A stretch of 64,000 nt of DNA from Iamia sp035765045 (lineage in GTDB: Bacteria; Actinomycetota; Acidimicrobiia; Acidimicrobiales; Iamiaceae), in contig DASTYI010000085.1 of the NCBI GenBank assembly GCA_035765045.1, positions 38,826-102,825 on the forward strand. Direction: 5' to 3'. The position numbers and the translations under genes are program-made. Shown piece by piece: positions 1 through 7,702 of the stretch (position 1 is the first letter of the stretch; every line of letters begins with the position of its first letter). Below the pieces are notes generated by a model, which worked only from the letters and a program-made list of their open reading frames with translations, did not search any database and had not been told where the DNA came from.

Positions 1-488
1 ACCGGGCCAGCCTCTACTACTACGTCGGCACCAAGGCCGACCTGCTGGCCGCCATCGTCAAGGAGCCGCTGTCCCGCTTCGCCACCGCCCTCGAGGAGGT
101 GGCCGCCCGCGACGTCCCGCCCCGCGAGACGGTCCGGCTGCTCGTCGTCACCCACATGGAGCTGCTGGCCGAGAGCTACCCGCAGCTGATGATCTACCTG
201 GGCGAGAACCTGCACCGGGAGGACCCGGACATGGCCGCCCTGGTGCGCCGGAACGGCCAGCGCCACATCAAGCTGCTGGCCGACGCCATCCAGCAGTGCA
301 AGGACGACGGCGAGTTCCGCGACGACCTCGACGCCCGCCTCGCCGCCATGGGCATCCTCGGCATGTGCAACGACGTCCGCCACTGGTGGTCGCCGGGCCG
401 CAAGAGCCTCCCCGAGCTGGGCGAGCTCTTCGCCTCGATGGTCATCGACGGCCTCGCCACCCGCCCCCCCACCCGCAAACGCCGCTGA
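1..488 (+). CDS. TetR-family transcriptional regulator, C-terminal part (start outside window)
   Basis: The reading frame is open from the first bases (codons from position 3) to a TGA at 486-488. The first residues, ASLYYYVGTKADLLAAIV, are the end of a TetR helix-turn-helix, where a tyrosine-rich recognition helix is followed by K-x-x-L. The remaining roughly 140 residues are a helical ligand-binding domain, including an RRNGQRHIKLLADAIQQ helix. The N-terminal DNA-binding residues are missing, so neither the start nor the operator can be read. The gene converges on the catabolic operon to its right and could control it, perhaps through the palindromes at 2443-2460 and 6412-6429. That link is only positional. 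Confidence 0.85.
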   Translation, partial: RASLYYYVGTKADLLAAIVKEPLSRFATALEEVAARDVPPRETVRLLVVTHMELLAESYPQLMIYLGENLHREDPDMAALVRRNGQRHIKLLADAIQQCKDDGEFRDDLDARLAAMGILGMCNDVRHWWSPGRKSLPELGELFASMVIDGLATRPPTRKRR

Positions 489-497
489 CCCCCACCG

Positions 498-544
498 AAC
501 CTTGTACGGGATGGCGCCACATGCGGCGGATGCCGTCCAAGGTC
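498..544. terminator. Long hairpin between convergent genes (repeat family C, copy 1)
   Basis: This 47-bp imperfect inverted repeat starts 10 bp after the TetR stop and ends 7 bp before the stop of the converging gene. AACCTTG on the left pairs with CAAGGT on the right. The right half, CATGCGGCGGATGCCGTCC plus AAGGT, recurs exactly at 52657-52679 in a second 47-bp hairpin. It has no T-tract, so it would be a bidirectional structural terminator or a REP-like element. Confidence 0.6.
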
Positions 545-550
545 GGAGGG

Positions 551-1138
551 TCAGGCGGGGGGTGTGCGGCCGTCGGGGGGCCACAGGGCGAGGCCCTCGT
601 CGATCGGGACGCGGAGGCAGCGGGTCATCACGTCGACCAGGGTGTAGGTGCCGACGACGGCGACCAGCTCGTAGAGCTCGGGCTCGGTCAGGTGGTCGAC
701 CAGGCGGGCCCAGGTGGCGTCGGTGACGTCGCCGGTCCCGTCGATCTCGTCGACGGCGTCGAGCAGGGCGTGGTCGCGCTCGTCGAAGACGGCGGCGCCC
801 TCCCGGGGGTCGCGCAGGGCGGCCAGGTGCTCGGCCGGCACCCCGGCCTCGACGGCGATCCGCCAGTGCTGGGCCCACTCGAAGGCCGACCCCCGCCGCC
901 ACGCCAGCCGCATCACCACCAGCTCGAACGAGCGGGCGTCGAGGCAGGTGCGGAAGCGTAGGTCGGTCAGCACGTCGTAGAGGGCCTTGGCGTACTTGGG
1001 GCGCCCCAGGTACACCCGCCAGACGGGCTGCTCGACGTACCAGCCGGTGACGCCGTGACGGTCCCCCACCGCCCGGGCCTCCTCGACGGTCAGCATCGTG
1101 ATGCCCTCGCGGGCGGTGGCCGCAGCGGTGTCGGCCAT
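551..1138 (-). CDS. Carboxymuconolactone decarboxylase-like (AhpD-fold) protein
   Basis: The 195-residue product has the helical alkylhydroperoxidase/CMD fold pattern: a Y-LGRPKYAKALYDVLTDL opening, then RLAWRRGSAFEWAQHWRIAVEAGV, then a segment ending in LYELVAVVGTYTLVDVMTRCL. The FEW-x-x-H segment matches the E-x-x-H region of the family, but the redox CxxC of true AhpD proteins is absent, so peroxidase activity is unlikely. It is the last gene of the minus-strand catabolic operon. Its ATG shares one base with the amidohydrolase TGA (TGATG), which implies coupled translation. The substrate is unknown. The start at 1138 is set by this overlap. Confidence 0.8.
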   Translation of the reverse strand: MADTAAATAREGITMLTVEEARAVGDRHGVTGWYVEQPVWRVYLGRPKYAKALYDVLTDLRFRTCLDARSFELVVMRLAWRRGSAFEWAQHWRIAVEAGVPAEHLAALRDPREGAAVFDERDHALLDAVDEIDGTGDVTDATWARLVDHLTEPELYELVAVVGTYTLVDVMTRCLRVPIDEGLALWPPDGRTPPA

Positions 1139-2412
1139 CAGAAGTCGGCCGGCGGGAGCGGGTGGCGGAACAGGGCGGCGGCGTTGCCGTAGGCGATCCG
1201 GTCGGCCTCGTCGGGGGGCAGCGTGCCCAGCATCCGCTGGACGGTCGGCTGGGTGTCGGGCCACGTCGAGTCCGAGTGCGGGTAGTCGCTCTCGACCATC
1301 AGGTGGTCGACGCCGATCGTGTGGCGCAGGGCCACCCCGGCCGGGTCGTCGAGCATGCAGAAGAAGAAGCTGCGGAGGAAGACCTCGCTCGGGCTCAGCT
1401 CGGCGCTGTCCCAGAAGCCGGTGTCGCCCTTCATCGAGTGGTCGAGGACGTAGTCGAGCCGCTCGACCATCATCGGCACCCAGCTCGCCCCGCCCTCGGC
1501 CAGCACGATCTTGAGGTCCGGGTAGCGCAGCGGGATGCCCGACCAGAGCCAGTCGGCGGCGGCGACGATCGAGTTCACGGCGAACAGCGTCGTGTGCTCG
1601 GCCCGGGGGGCGTCGGCGGCCAGCACCGGCGACCAGGTCGACGAGCCGGCGTGGAGGCAGACGACCGTCCCGGTCTCCTCGCAGGCCTGGAAGAAGGGGT
1701 CCCAGTGGCCGCTGTGGAGCGACGGGTAGCGGTGCCCGACGGGGTTCTCGCTGAACGAGACGGCCTTGAAGCCGGCCGCCGCGTTGCGCCGGATCTCCTC
1801 GGCGCCGACCACCGGGTCGTCGAGCCAGGGCAGCTGGATGGGGACGATGCGGTCCGGGTAGGGGCCGGCCCACTCCTCGATGTGCCACTGGTTCCAGGCC
1901 CGCACCAGGGCCAGGCCCAGCTCCTTGTCGGGGAGCTTGGAGAAGTTGCGACCGGCGAAGCCGGGCAGGGCCGAGGGGAAGCAGACCGAGGCCCAGATGC
2001 CGTTGAGGTCCATGTCGTGGACCCGGCTGTTGATCTCCCAGCAGCCCTTGCGGATCTCGTCGAAGCGGACGGCGTCGACCGTCCAGTCCTCGACCGGCTT
2101 GCCGACCACGGCGGCCAGCCCGATGGTGGCCTGGGTGCGGGCCCCGACCTCCCAGAACTGGTTGCCGTGCTCGTCCTCGATCACCCGCGGCGCCCGGTCG
2201 ACGAGGTGGTCGGGCAGCCGCCCCTCGAAGATGTCGGGGGGCTCGACGATGTGGTCGTCGACCGAGATGATCGGCCGGTGCCGGTCCCGCGGGTCGGGGT
2301 CGGGCAGCAGGGCCTTGGCCTTGCGCCGGGGGCCCGCCGGGGCACCCACGCCCGCCATCTTCTCCCACACGCTCGCGCTCTTCGCCGCCGTGGCGTCCTC
2401 GGTGCTTGCCAT
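1138..2412 (-). CDS. Amidohydrolase-2 family metal-dependent hydrolase/decarboxylase
   Basis: The 424-residue TIM-barrel protein belongs to the amidohydrolase-2 family, which includes the ACMSD-type decarboxylases. The N-terminal metal motif reads SVDDHIVEPPDIF. Later metal or substrate regions are VVCLHAGSSTW, VLAEGGASWVP and MVESDYPHSDSTWP. Family members hydrolyse or decarboxylate cyclic or aromatic intermediates in the cytoplasm. The start is ATG 2412: a TACCCT -10 box ends 6 nt upstream and no Shine-Dalgarno is visible, so the mRNA is probably leaderless. An 18-bp palindromic operator lies just upstream, so this gene and its CMD-like partner can be expressed separately from the ligase gene. 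The substrate is not predictable. Confidence 0.88.
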   Translation of the reverse strand: MASTEDATAAKSASVWEKMAGVGAPAGPRRKAKALLPDPDPRDRHRPIISVDDHIVEPPDIFEGRLPDHLVDRAPRVIEDEHGNQFWEVGARTQATIGLAAVVGKPVEDWTVDAVRFDEIRKGCWEINSRVHDMDLNGIWASVCFPSALPGFAGRNFSKLPDKELGLALVRAWNQWHIEEWAGPYPDRIVPIQLPWLDDPVVGAEEIRRNAAAGFKAVSFSENPVGHRYPSLHSGHWDPFFQACEETGTVVCLHAGSSTWSPVLAADAPRAEHTTLFAVNSIVAAADWLWSGIPLRYPDLKIVLAEGGASWVPMMVERLDYVLDHSMKGDTGFWDSAELSPSEVFLRSFFFCMLDDPAGVALRHTIGVDHLMVESDYPHSDSTWPDTQPTVQRMLGTLPPDEADRIAYGNAAALFRHPLPPADF

Positions 2413-2418
2413 CACCGG

Positions 2419-2460
2419 AGGGTAACGGTGGACGGTCGCAAAATCAACATCAACGTTGAC
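2419..2460 (-). promoter_or_regulatory. Promoter with 18-bp palindromic operator (copy 1)
   Basis: On the minus strand TTGATT (2447-2442), a 17-bp spacer and TACCCT (2424-2419) precede the ATG at 2412. The imperfect palindrome at 2443-2460 (half-site GTCAACG, spacer of 4, second half TGTTGAT) covers the -35 box. The same palindrome occurs at 6412-6429 and 12604-12621. The stop codon of the upstream ligase gene lies inside the operator. Confidence 0.7.
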
Positions 2461-4057
2461 GCTGCACGGGACGAAGGGCCAGGTCACGGAGGGCGCCCTG
2501 GTCGAGCTTCCCGTTGGGGCCGCGGGGGAAGTCCTCGGCCAGCACCACCCGGCGGGGCGCCTTGTAGCCGGCCAGCCGGGCCTTGACGCCGTCGATCAGG
2601 TCGGCCTCGACCAGCTCGGCCCCGGCCGCCGGGCGCACCACCGCCACCACCGTCTGCCCGAAGCGCTCGTCGGGCACGCCGACCACACCGGCGTCGCCCA
2701 CCCCGGGCAGGGCCAGCAGCGCCAGCTCGACCTCCTCGGGGTACACCTTCTCGCCGCCGGTGTTGATGCACGACGAGCCCCGACCGAGCAGCGTGATCGT
2801 CCCGTCGGCGGCGACCTCGGCCCAGTCGCCGGTGATCACCAGCCGGCGCCCGTCGCGCACGACGAAGGTCTCGGCGGTGCGCTCCGGGTCCTTGTAGTAC
2901 CCGACGGGCAGGAAGCCGCCGACGGCGATCCGCCCCCGCTGGCCCGACCCGGGCTCGACGTCCCGTCCCTCCTCGTCGACCACCCGGGTGCGCTCCGACA
3001 GCGAGAAGGCGGGCACCTCGGCGCCGGGCTCGGCCACCGAGCGGGCCGCCGCCCCCGTCTCCGAGCTGCCGATCCCGTCGACCACGAGGGCCCGGGGGGC
3101 GTGGGCCAGCAGCCGGGCCTTGCTCGGCGCCGACAGCGCCGCCCCGGACGAGAAGATGACCCGCAGCGTCGAGAGGTCCCACCGGTCGGGCTCGGCGTCG
3201 AGGGCGGTGAGCAGCGGCCGGGCGAAGGCCTCGCCGGCGATGCACAGCCCTTTCACCCGCCGGGCCACGACGGTGTCGAGCAGCTCGACGGGGTCGAGCG
3301 AGCGCCCGGTGAGCAGGACGACGGTGCCGGCCCGGGCCAGGATCGGCATGGTGAACCAGCACGCCGTGCCGTGCATCAGCGGGGCGGCCGGGAGCACGGT
3401 GGCGCCGGGGCCCTTGCGGGCGTCGAGCAGGGCCTCGTAGTCGGGCTCGTCGGCCGTCTCCTCGCCCTGCGACTGCTCGATCATGCGGAACAGGTCGTCC
3501 TGCCGCCACATGACGCCCTTCGGGTAGCCGGTCGTGCCCCCGGTGTAGAGCAGGTACAGGTCGTCGCCCGAGCGCTCCCAGGGCAGGTCGGGCAAGGTGG
3601 CGCCGGAGCCCGCCGCCGCCTCGTACCCGGTCGCCCAGGCCGGCACCGGCCCCTCCCCCACCTGGAGCCACAGCCTCACCCCGGGCAGGTCGGCGCGCAC
3701 CTGGTCGACCACCTCGGCCAGGTCGGCGGCGAAGACGACGGCCTCGGCGTCGCAGTCGGTCCACAGGTGGCGCAGCTCGTCGGGCCCGTAGCGGTAGTTG
3801 GTGTTGACCGGCACCAGGCTGGCCTTGAAGCAGGCGAACAGGACCTCGATGTAGTCGGGACCGTTCCGCTGGAGCTGGGCCACCTTGGCCTGGTGGCCGA
3901 GGCCGGCCCCGACCAGGGCGGCGGCGAGGGCGTCGGCCCGGGCGTCGAGCTCTCGCCAGGTGCGCTCGACGGTGCCGTGCACGATCGCCAGGTGGTCGGG
4001 CTCGCGGCGGGCCGCCGCCTCCCAGGCGTCGGCGTAGCTCCACCCGTTCGTCGTCAT
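2450..4057 (-). CDS. Acyl-CoA synthetase (AMP-forming, class I adenylate-forming)
   Basis: The 535-residue ligase activates a carboxylic acid to its CoA thioester through an acyl-adenylate. The P-loop motif is LLYTGGTTGYPKGVMW near residue 170. Later motifs are GIGSSETG, the ITGDWAEVAADGTITLLGRG hinge, and the C-terminal catalytic lysine in PRGPNGKLDQGALR. It has no targeting signal and is cytoplasmic. It is the fourth gene of the operon; its ATG overlaps the ABM gene stop by 4 bp. With the dehydrogenase and crotonase upstream it supplies the first step of a beta-oxidation-like route. Chain length or ring specificity cannot be read from the sequence. Confidence 0.93.
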   Translation of the reverse strand: MTTNGWSYADAWEAAARREPDHLAIVHGTVERTWRELDARADALAAALVGAGLGHQAKVAQLQRNGPDYIEVLFACFKASLVPVNTNYRYGPDELRHLWTDCDAEAVVFAADLAEVVDQVRADLPGVRLWLQVGEGPVPAWATGYEAAAGSGATLPDLPWERSGDDLYLLYTGGTTGYPKGVMWRQDDLFRMIEQSQGEETADEPDYEALLDARKGPGATVLPAAPLMHGTACWFTMPILARAGTVVLLTGRSLDPVELLDTVVARRVKGLCIAGEAFARPLLTALDAEPDRWDLSTLRVIFSSGAALSAPSKARLLAHAPRALVVDGIGSSETGAAARSVAEPGAEVPAFSLSERTRVVDEEGRDVEPGSGQRGRIAVGGFLPVGYYKDPERTAETFVVRDGRRLVITGDWAEVAADGTITLLGRGSSCINTGGEKVYPEEVELALLALPGVGDAGVVGVPDERFGQTVVAVVRPAAGAELVEADLIDGVKARLAGYKAPRRVVLAEDFPRGPNGKLDQGALRDLALRPVQRQR

Positions 4058-4392
4058 GATCGGCCTCCTCGTCGGGCGTGGCGGAGGGCGGCGACGTCGA
4101 CCGGGTGGCCGCCGTCGGTCGCCCGGCGGGCGACGACCTCCTTGGGGATGGGGGCGGTGCGGGCCAGGTGGTCCCGCAGGGCGGGCCCGTCGAGGTGGGC
4201 CTCGAGGGCGGCGCGGTCGTCGTAGACCTCCACGACGTGGAGCACGAGCGGGTCGTCGAGGTCGCGCGACCAGGCGTAGTGGCGCAGCCCGGGCTCGGAT
4301 CGCGACGCCCGCTGGAGCACCCGGGCCGAGGCGACCACCCGCTCGACGTCCTCGGCCGTGGCGTAGCGGAAGGCCACGACGGCTATCAGCAC
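4054..4392 (-). CDS. ABM-domain protein (antibiotic biosynthesis monooxygenase family)
   Basis: The 112-residue protein has a single ABM ferredoxin-like fold. It opens MLIAVVAFRYATAEDVERVV, has a central SEPGLRHYAWSRDLDDPLVLHVVEVYDD and then AALEAHLDGPALRDHL, which is the usual order of strand, helix, E-Y-D-x-x-A-x-x-x-H. Relatives are small cofactor-free quinol monooxygenases or haem-degrading proteins, usually dimeric. It sits between crotonase and ligase with a 13-bp gap upstream and a 4-bp overlap downstream, so it belongs to the catabolic operon. Its reaction is unknown. Confidence 0.8.
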   Translation of the reverse strand: MLIAVVAFRYATAEDVERVVASARVLQRASRSEPGLRHYAWSRDLDDPLVLHVVEVYDDRAALEAHLDGPALRDHLARTAPIPKEVVARRATDGGHPVDVAALRHARRGGRS

Positions 4393-4405
4393 GGGGCGGG
4401 CCCGA

Positions 4406-5191
4406 TCAGCGGCCGTGGAAGACCGGCGGCCGGCGCTCGGCCATGGCCTCGACCGCCTCGGCGTGGTCGGCCGACGCCATCGTCACGGCCTCCAGCTCCA
4501 GGCCGAGCGCCATCACCTCGTGGAACCGGTGGCGCAGGGCGGCGGCCAGCACCCGCTTGGTGCTCTGGACGGCGAGCGGGGGCAGGGCGGCGACCTCGTC
4601 GGCCAGGCGCCGGGCCGTCGGGCCGACCTCGTCGCGCTCGGCGACGAGGTCCGACACCAGCCCGAGGCGGTGGGCGGCCTCGCCCTCCAGCGGGGCGCCC
4701 CACAGCAGGTGGCGCTTGGCCACGGCCATGCCGGCGTGGGCCGGCCACAGCAGGGCCCCGCCGTCCCCGGCCACCAGCCCGACCTGGACGTGGGGGTCGA
4801 AGATCCGGCACGTGGGGTGGGTGACGACGGCGTCGCAGGCCAGGGCGACGGTGGCTCCGAGCCCGACGGCGTCGCCCTGGACGGCGGCGACGACCGGCTG
4901 GGGCACGTGGAGCAGGGCCTCGAGCAGGGCCCAGCCGTCGTCGACGATCGTGCGCCGGGCGCTCGGGTCGGCGTGGGCCCGGCGCATCAGGTCGAAGTCG
5001 CCGCCGGCGCTGAACGCCTTGCCCTCGGCGGCGAGCACGACGGCCCGCACGTCGTGGCGGTCGCGCAGCCGGCGGAAGGCGGCCTCGAGCTCGGCGTGGG
5101 CCCGCTCGTCGATCCGGTTGCGGAGGTCGGGGCGGCAGAGGGTGAGGGTGACGACGGTGCCGTCCTCCTCCCAGCGCAGGGTCTCGGGCAT
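4406..5191 (-). CDS. Enoyl-CoA hydratase/isomerase (crotonase) family protein
   Basis: The 261-residue protein has the crotonase fold. The oxyanion-hole strand reads GKAFSAGGDFDLM, followed by PQPVVAAVQGDAVGLGATVALACDAVV, which is the second conserved loop, and VGLVAGDGGALLWPAHAG. The family hydrates, isomerises or hydrolyses acyl-CoA thioesters. Its ATG shares one base with the stop of the acyl-CoA dehydrogenase (TGATG), so the two are co-translated and probably act in sequence. Crotonase family members differ in reaction, and I cannot fix which one this is. Confidence 0.9.
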   Translation of the reverse strand: MPETLRWEEDGTVVTLTLCRPDLRNRIDERAHAELEAAFRRLRDRHDVRAVVLAAEGKAFSAGGDFDLMRRAHADPSARRTIVDDGWALLEALLHVPQPVVAAVQGDAVGLGATVALACDAVVTHPTCRIFDPHVQVGLVAGDGGALLWPAHAGMAVAKRHLLWGAPLEGEAAHRLGLVSDLVAERDEVGPTARRLADEVAALPPLAVQSTKRVLAAALRHRFHEVMALGLELEAVTMASADHAEAVEAMAERRPPVFHGR

Positions 5192-6381
5192 CAGGCGTCC
5201 TTCGGGAGGCCGAGGCCGCGCTCGGCGAGGATGTTGCGCTGGATCTCGCTCGACCCGGCGTAGATGACGGCGCCCCGGGCCTGCACGGCCTCGTGGGCCC
5301 AGACGGCGGCGGTCGAGCGGCCCTCGTCGCCAGTGAGGCTGGTCGCCGCGGCCGCCGCCGGGCCGATCAGGTCGACGGCCAGGTCGGCCAGGGCGCAGCG
5401 CAGCTCGGTGCCGGCCAGCTTGAGCAGCGAGGCGAAGGTGGCGAAGCCGGGGTCGTCGGCCAGGGCCAGGGCGAGGGCCCGGGACTGGATGCCCTCCAGC
5501 CCCCGGAAGCGGGCGACCAGCTTGGCGGCCCGGTCGCGGTCGGCGGGCCGCGCCCCGGCCTCCCGGACGAGGTCGAGCACGGCGTCGAGCCGCACCTTGA
5601 GGTGGGCGACGTTGGAGGCGAGCAGCCGCTCGTGGTGGAGGCTCGCCATCGCCAGCTTCCACCCCGCCCCCTCGGGCCCGATCCGCTGCGACTCGGGGAT
5701 GGCGACGTCGTCGAGGAAGAGCTCGCCGAAGTCGACGCCGCCCGAGATCTCGGTGAGCGGGCGCCACTCGATCCCCGGCGTGTCCATGGCCACGACGAAG
5801 AAGCTGATCCCCCGGTGGCGGGAGTCGGGCGCCCCGGTGCGGGCCAGGAGGAAGCACCAGGTGGCCCGGTCGCCGAACGACGTCCACACCTTCTGGCCGT
5901 TGACGACGTACTTGCCGCTGTCGCGCACGGCGGTGGTGCGGAGGGCGGCGAGGTCGCTCCCGGCGCCGGGCTCGGAGTAGCCCTGGCACCAGATCTCCTC
6001 GCCCGACACGATCCCGGGGAGGAAGCGGGCCCGCTGCTCGTCGTCGCCGTGGGCGATCAGCGTCGGCCCCAGGATGTCGATCCCCTGGAAGCCGATGGGG
6101 GCGGGGGCCCGGGCCAGCGCCAGCTCCTCGGCCAGGGCCAGCCGCCGGGCCAGGTCGAGGCTGCGCCCGCCGTGCTCCTCGGGCCACCCCGGGGCGGCCA
6201 GCCGGGCCTCGTGGAGGATGGCCTGCCACCCCCGGCTGTGCTCGACCCGCACGGGGTCCTGGCGCCCCGGTGGCGTCACCGGCGGGAGCACCGGGTGGCG
6301 CCACCCCTCGGGCAGGTGGTCACCGATCCAGCGCCGGACCTCGGCCCGGAAGCGATCGACGGTCAGGTCACGATCGAGCAC
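5191..6381 (-). CDS. Acyl-CoA dehydrogenase
   Basis: This 396-residue FAD-dependent dehydrogenase introduces a 2,3-double bond into an acyl-CoA. Markers are WCQGYSEPGAGSDLAALRT (flavin loop), VNGQKVWTSFGDRATWCFLLART, and the C-terminal IYAGSSEIQRNILAERGLG. The usual Glu of the YEG motif is Ala here, as in many actinobacterial paralogs. I place the start at GTG 6381: TTGACA (6416-6411), 17 bp and TACGGT (6393-6388) put the transcript start on it. An alternative GTG at 6402 would lie inside the promoter. It is the first gene of the six-gene operon and has an operator copy at 6412-6429. Confidence 0.92.
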   Translation of the reverse strand: MLDRDLTVDRFRAEVRRWIGDHLPEGWRHPVLPPVTPPGRQDPVRVEHSRGWQAILHEARLAAPGWPEEHGGRSLDLARRLALAEELALARAPAPIGFQGIDILGPTLIAHGDDEQRARFLPGIVSGEEIWCQGYSEPGAGSDLAALRTTAVRDSGKYVVNGQKVWTSFGDRATWCFLLARTGAPDSRHRGISFFVVAMDTPGIEWRPLTEISGGVDFGELFLDDVAIPESQRIGPEGAGWKLAMASLHHERLLASNVAHLKVRLDAVLDLVREAGARPADRDRAAKLVARFRGLEGIQSRALALALADDPGFATFASLLKLAGTELRCALADLAVDLIGPAAAAATSLTGDEGRSTAAVWAHEAVQARGAVIYAGSSEIQRNILAERGLGLPKDA

Positions 6382-6387
6382 CGCCGG

Positions 6388-6429
6388 ACCGTACGAGCCC
6401 ACCCCGCCATTGTCAACATCAACGTTGAC
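6388..6429 (-). promoter_or_regulatory. Promoter TTGACA-17-TACGGT with 18-bp palindromic operator (copy 2)
   Basis: The -35 TTGACA is at 6416-6411 and the -10 TACGGT at 6393-6388 on the minus strand, with 17-bp spacing. The palindrome GTCAACATCAACGTTGAC at 6412-6429 covers the -35, so a bound protein would repress. Six nt separate the -10 from the proposed GTG start at 6381. Confidence 0.75.
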
Positions 6430-6450
6430 GCCGAGCCCTCTCCCCCCAAC

Positions 6451-6500
6451 GAACTGGTGTCATCACGACACGCGCCAGCGTGTCGTGGTGACACCAGTTC
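6451..6500. terminator. 50-bp hairpin (repeat family B, copy 1)
   Basis: A 23-bp stem with one mismatch and a GCCA loop begins 3 bp beyond the stop of the CoA-transferase gene on the minus strand. The outer arm GAACTGGTGTCA nearly matches that of the 50-bp hairpin at 35011-35060, while the inner arm differs. It separates the CoA-transferase operon from the next promoter. Confidence 0.7.
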
Positions 6501-6502
6501 GG

Positions 6503-7702
6503 TCAGGTGGGGGTGCTGACGACGCCGGTGTCGACCAGGTGGGCGACGGCGGCGGGGGTGCGGCCGAGCTCGGCGAGGACCTCGGCGGTGTGCTCGCCGA
6601 GGAGGGGGACGGGGCGGCCGGCGAGGGACGCGCCGGCGACCGACAGCGGGGGCGCGACCGTGCGGAAGGGCGCACCGCCCCCGGTGACGGCGTCGAGGAA
6701 GGTGCCGTTGACGGCGAGCTGCTCGCGCTCGGCCAGGCGGGCGTACGTCATGACCTCGCCCACCATCACGCCCTCGGGGGTCAGCAGCTCGACCCAGGCC
6801 CGGCTGGGCCGGGTGCGGAACGTCGCCTCCAGCTCGTCGACCAGCTCGGCCCGGTGGGCGACGCGGTCGGGCGAGGTGGCGAAGCGGGCATCGGTGGCCA
6901 GCTCGGGCCGGCCGATCGTGCGGCACAGGGCGGCCCAGTGGTGGGGCAGGTAGGCCGAGAGCACGACGAAGCCGTCGGCGGTGCGGAGGGCGTCGGCCGG
7001 GGCGCTGAACGGCGAGGAGTTCCCCACCCGCGGCGGCTCGACGCCGGTCTGGAGGTACTCGGTCATGTTGGCCGCCTGGAGCTGGACGGCGACGTCGAGC
7101 AGCGAGACCTTGATGCGGTCGCCCCGCCCGTGCCGGCCCCGGCCGATCAGGGCGGCGAGCACGCCCTCGCTCACGACGTGGGCGGCGACGGCGTCGACGA
7201 GGAGGAAGCCGGTGCGCATGGGCTCGCCGTCGGGGTCGCCGGTGGCGGCCATGATCCCGCCCTCGGCCTGGACGATCAGGTCGACGGCGGGCCGCTCGCG
7301 CTCGGGGCCGTCGAAGCCGAAGCCGGTGACCGACGCCCAGATCAGCGACGGGTGGCGGGCGACCACGTCGTCGGGGTCGAGCCCGAGCCGGCCCAGGCTC
7401 CCGTGGCGGGCGTTGTCGATGACGACGTCGCTGGCCGCGATCAGGTCCTCGACCAGCTCGCGCCCCTCGGGCCGGGCCAGGTCGACGGCGATCGAGCGCT
7501 TGCCGACGTTGGCGGCGAGGAACGGCGGCGCCCAGGCGTCGGGACCGGAGCGCACCGAGCGCAGCTCCCGGCCCGGGTCGCCGGCGAGCCGCTCGACCTT
7601 GACGACGTCGGCCCCGAGGTGGGCGAGGAGCATCCCCGCCGTGGGCCCGGCGATCAGGGTCGCCATCTCGACGACCCGCACCCCTTCGAGCGGGGCGCCC
7701 AT
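6503..7702 (-). CDS. CaiB/BaiF family (class III) CoA-transferase
   Basis: The 399-residue protein transfers CoA between an acyl-CoA and a free acid. It opens GAPLEGVRVVEMATLIAGP, has LGADVVKVERLAGDPGRE, then NVGKRSIAVDLARPEGRE and DVVIDNARHGSLGRLGLDPD, the standard family blocks. A later PLLGEHTAEVLAELG matches the usual C-terminus. The catalytic Asp is expected in the DLIVQAEGG region. It is the third gene of the kinase/dehydrogenase operon and its start shares one base with the dehydrogenase stop. It could activate a hydroxy acid for the two upstream enzymes. Confidence 0.93.
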   Translation of the reverse strand: MGAPLEGVRVVEMATLIAGPTAGMLLAHLGADVVKVERLAGDPGRELRSVRSGPDAWAPPFLAANVGKRSIAVDLARPEGRELVEDLIAASDVVIDNARHGSLGRLGLDPDDVVARHPSLIWASVTGFGFDGPERERPAVDLIVQAEGGIMAATGDPDGEPMRTGFLLVDAVAAHVVSEGVLAALIGRGRHGRGDRIKVSLLDVAVQLQAANMTEYLQTGVEPPRVGNSSPFSAPADALRTADGFVVLSAYLPHHWAALCRTIGRPELATDARFATSPDRVAHRAELVDELEATFRTRPSRAWVELLTPEGVMVGEVMTYARLAEREQLAVNGTFLDAVTGGGAPFRTVAPPLSVAGASLAGRPVPLLGEHTAEVLAELGRTPAAVAHLVDTGVVSTPT

